Assembly: GCA_023425025.1 (NCBI GenBank)
Contig: JAFADG010000021.1
Span: forward strand, 9,263-73,262
Length of the DNA stretch: 64,000 nt
DNA from: Bacillota bacterium
GTDB taxonomy: Bacteria > Bacillota > Clostridia > Christensenellales > Aristaeellaceae
Direction of reading: 5' to 3'
Part shown: positions 62,253 through 64,000 of the stretch, piece after piece
Numbering within the stretch: the stretch's first letter is position 1
Layout: the number at the start of each line of letters is the position of its first letter
Notes under the pieces: model-generated
Databases searched by the model: none
What the model was told of the DNA's origin: nothing
The model's input: the letters and a program-made list of their open reading frames with translations, nothing else
Translations under genes and position numbers: made by a program

Positions 62253-63230
62253 TTATACTTTATTGCTGGTGACTTCCTTCATATGATAACCAACCTGCAG
62301 CACCACATCCTGCGGGAAATCGCCAAACTGCTCGCCGAACAAATTCATGCCGCCCACATTCTCCGCATCCTCCGGCACCTCGATGCGCACGGTGACGGCG
62401 TCGCTCATGCACAGCTGAAGATCATGAAGCGTTGTTGCGGACGCGTACATGTTGTCCAGGTAGCTCCCCTTATGGTCCACCCGCCAGGTTTTCAAAAAGC
62501 CGTGCTGGGTGGAAAGGTCGGACCACCAGGGCGGATTGAGCCTTCCCCTGTGCTCGCCGCAATCACACGGGCTCGTCCAGGTGCCAAGAATCTTGCCGTT
62601 GATGGATACGCGTATGTCGCTTTTCCAGGGATCACGGTACATGGGCGCTTCGGAGCAGGCCTCAAAGGAAAGCTCCAGCCAGTCGATGTCGATTTCATCA
62701 ATGTTCAAAACGCTGAACAGATACTCCACAAACCCCTGGCGGAACCACAAAAGCTGGGCGTTGAAGCGGTCATGCAGATAAAAGGTGCGGGGGTTGTCAT
62801 CCTCCCCGATCATGGCGTTGAAGCCGGCCAAACCGCAGGTGGGCTTGATGCGCCCTACCCGGCTGTAACCGCCCACAGGCATATGCATGGTCAGCACGCT
62901 GCCGGTATGCTCCTCATAAGGCAGCAGGTCAATGCTCAGGGAGTCGATCCTGCGGGAGGACAGCTTCAGCGTGCCTCGGATGCCAGGCATGTTTTCCGTA
63001 TAGATCAATCCCGCATCCTCCAGCGTGCGTACGTTAAGCGCCACGGTGGAAACGGGTACGTCAATGGCTGCCGCCAGATCATTGACGCTTTGCATGGAGC
63101 GTTTTCCCAATATCTGCAGAATTTGAAGCCTTGCGGGATTGGACAGCGCCCTGGCCACCTCGCACAAACGATCGGGATCATCGATCGTCAGCCTCATGTG
63201 CTTTGTGCCGCGCGGTGAAAGCTCATCCAT
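62253..63230 (-). CDS. ArsR-headed transcriptional regulator with long conserved C-terminal domain (paralogue of 31314)
   Basis: 325 residues. A winged helix at about 15-85 (ARALSNPARLQILQILGKRSMQ...VNDLAAAIDVPVSTVALNV) is followed by the same all-beta region as in the protein at 31314: PTCGLAGF, AQLLWFRQGFVEY, EACSEAPMYRDPWKSDI, WTSPCDCGEHRG, NPPWWSD, GSYLDN, NVGGMNLFGEQFGDFPQD. It sits directly upstream of the GH2 operon, so local control by a sugar ligand is likely (inference). AAGGAGG precedes the ATG. Confidence 0.85.
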   Translation of the reverse strand: MDELSPRGTKHMRLTIDDPDRLCEVARALSNPARLQILQILGKRSMQSVNDLAAAIDVPVSTVALNVRTLEDAGLIYTENMPGIRGTLKLSSRRIDSLSIDLLPYEEHTGSVLTMHMPVGGYSRVGRIKPTCGLAGFNAMIGEDDNPRTFYLHDRFNAQLLWFRQGFVEYLFSVLNIDEIDIDWLELSFEACSEAPMYRDPWKSDIRVSINGKILGTWTSPCDCGEHRGRLNPPWWSDLSTQHGFLKTWRVDHKGSYLDNMYASATTLHDLQLCMSDAVTVRIEVPEDAENVGGMNLFGEQFGDFPQDVVLQVGYHMKEVTSNKV

Positions 63231-63269
63231 CTCTTCCCTTCCTCCTTGAACCTCTTTTTATAGGAACAA

Positions 63270-63309
63270 CGCCAGTATGCACTGGCGCGGCATGTTCAGC
63301 ATTAGTATA
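63270..63309 (-). promoter_or_regulatory. promoter and inverted repeat upstream of the regulator
   Basis: A TATACT -10 lies at 63304-63309 with a weak -35 near 63328. Downstream, CGCCAGT-ATGC-ACTGGCG (63270-63287) forms perfect 7-bp arms. It may be an operator for autoregulation or a 5' hairpin. Confidence 0.5.
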
Positions 63310-63387
63310 GCACAAACAGAAAAATCAAGACAGGCGGGACATTGTGCCAATGCAGAAGAAATGCGGCCGGGCGGATCGTTTTGCATG

Positions 63388-63427
63388 CCAAGGCCTCCCA
63401 CCCCCGTACAGGGGTGGGAGGCCCTTG
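63388..63427. terminator. strong hairpin after the collagen-like gene
   Basis: GGCCTCCCACCCC / GGGGTGGGAGGCC around a short GTACA loop. The T-rich side is on the plus strand (CTTGTTTTCC); the minus gene at 63443 would meet it first. Probably a terminator or stabilising hairpin. Confidence 0.55.
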
Positions 63428-63442
63428 TTTTCCATTATCGAA

Positions 63443-64000
63443 TCATTGGGCGGTCAGTATCTCGCAGATGTCATAGATGCCGACGACACCGATACCCCGC
63501 TGGATGCGCAGCGTGAAATCCTTGCCGGCAGCGGATTGGGTGGTGGAGAGCTTGATCACCTGCTCCACCGGGTCGCCCGCGCGGCCGAAGGTGAAGGTTT
63601 GCCCGTAAGCGGCGTAATCTGTATCCGGCAGCGCCGTACCATCCAGTGTATAAGCACGAACAGTGAAGCCCGTTTCATGGTCGTAACACGCTTCGTCGGG
63701 GTTCAGGAATGTCAGCTTGATTTCCAACGGGTCGCCGGCAGCGGCGCGGACGCGCTCAGCGCTTAGAGACACAACCGGCGGGCGGCAGTGATGGGCCGGA
63801 TCGCCGTCCGGGCCCTTGTCGCCGGTCTCACCCTTTTCGCCCTTATCGCCGGTCTCGCCTTTGTCGCCTGTTTCGCCCTTTTCGCCCGTGAGGCCCTTGT
63901 CACCGGCGGGGCCTTTATCGCCGGTTTCGCCTTTGTCGCCAGTGGGGCCCTTATCGCCGGTATCGCCAGACTCGCCTTAGTGACCATTCAGGCCATTGTC
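63443..64000 (-). pseudogene. collagen-like repeat protein, 3' end, broken by in-frame TAA and cut by the window edge
   Basis: The minus frame gives 24 or more Gly-X-Y triplets (GDKGETGDKGPAGDKG style), then a C-terminal domain of about 115 residues (PVVSLSAERVRAAAGDPLEI...GIYDICEILTAQ), a beta-sandwich-like surface domain. At 63977-63979 a TAA sits exactly where a repeat codon is expected, and the triplet pattern continues across it (GLN GH* GES). So the gene is interrupted here, or the stop is a sequence error. The 5' part lies outside the window. Collagen-like proteins are usually cell-surface or exosporium structural proteins. Confidence 0.75.

Overview
The window looks like part of the chromosome of a fairly GC-rich, anaerobic, plant-polysaccharide-using Clostridia member. 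The grounds are clear Shine-Dalgarno sites, sigma-A promoters, a YesM/YesN-type two-component pair, three CUT1 sugar ABC transporters next to glycoside hydrolases, a CsoR copper operon and T-rich intrinsic terminators. Family or genus cannot be fixed from the sequence. No phage, transposase, integrase or CRISPR array was seen.

Layout. 0-0.9 kb is decayed: it holds the relic of an EAL (c-di-GMP phosphodiesterase) gene and a truncated tRNA-Ala copy. 1.1-15.1 kb is a catabolic block: a DUF4965-type hydrolase, a CUT1 transporter, a response regulator, a sensor kinase and an AraC regulator on the minus strand, then a divergent plus-strand set (Old Yellow Enzyme, short-chain dehydrogenase, FAD flavoprotein, Gfo/Idh/MocA oxidoreductase). 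It lies between an intact tRNA-Ala(GGC) at 15290-15365 and the 3' half of the same tRNA at about 875-917. The 98-bp repeat that contains both tRNA ends suggests an island inserted at a tRNA gene.

15.5-27.2 kb is a nine-gene minus-strand operon for branched-chain amino acids, ilvB-ilvN-ilvC-ilvD-leuA-cimA-leuC-leuD-leuB. It starts with a Leu/Val-rich leader peptide and an attenuator. Dispersed repeats sit in its two long internal gaps.

27.3-29.6 kb has an unknown conserved protein, a FucU-type mutarotase and an RNA methyltransferase. 29.8-35.7 kb is a GH51 arabinofuranosidase operon with its own CUT1 transporter and an unusual ArsR-headed regulator. 36-42.5 kb has a TPM protein, a zinc-ribbon membrane protein, DUF523, a C39-like protein and a P-type Mg2+ ATPase with a long structured leader.

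42.8-48.4 kb has a periplasmic-binding-like protein and the copper operon csoR-DUF2318-copA-lipoprotein-copZ, with a CsoR box over its promoter. 48.6-53 kb has an amidohydrolase, a small ORF plus terminator ahead of a tandem GNAT gene, a CPBP protease, and a TetR gene with a frameshifted partner. 53.4-63.3 kb has an aldo/keto reductase under a 19-bp-spacer promoter and a second polysaccharide locus: GH2, binding protein, two permeases, acyltransferase and GH43, preceded by a second ArsR-headed regulator. The window ends in a collagen-like gene broken by an in-frame TAA.

How it works together: three transporter loci appear to import oligosaccharides, and their hydrolases and oxidoreductases process them inside the cell or at its surface. 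Each locus carries its own regulator.
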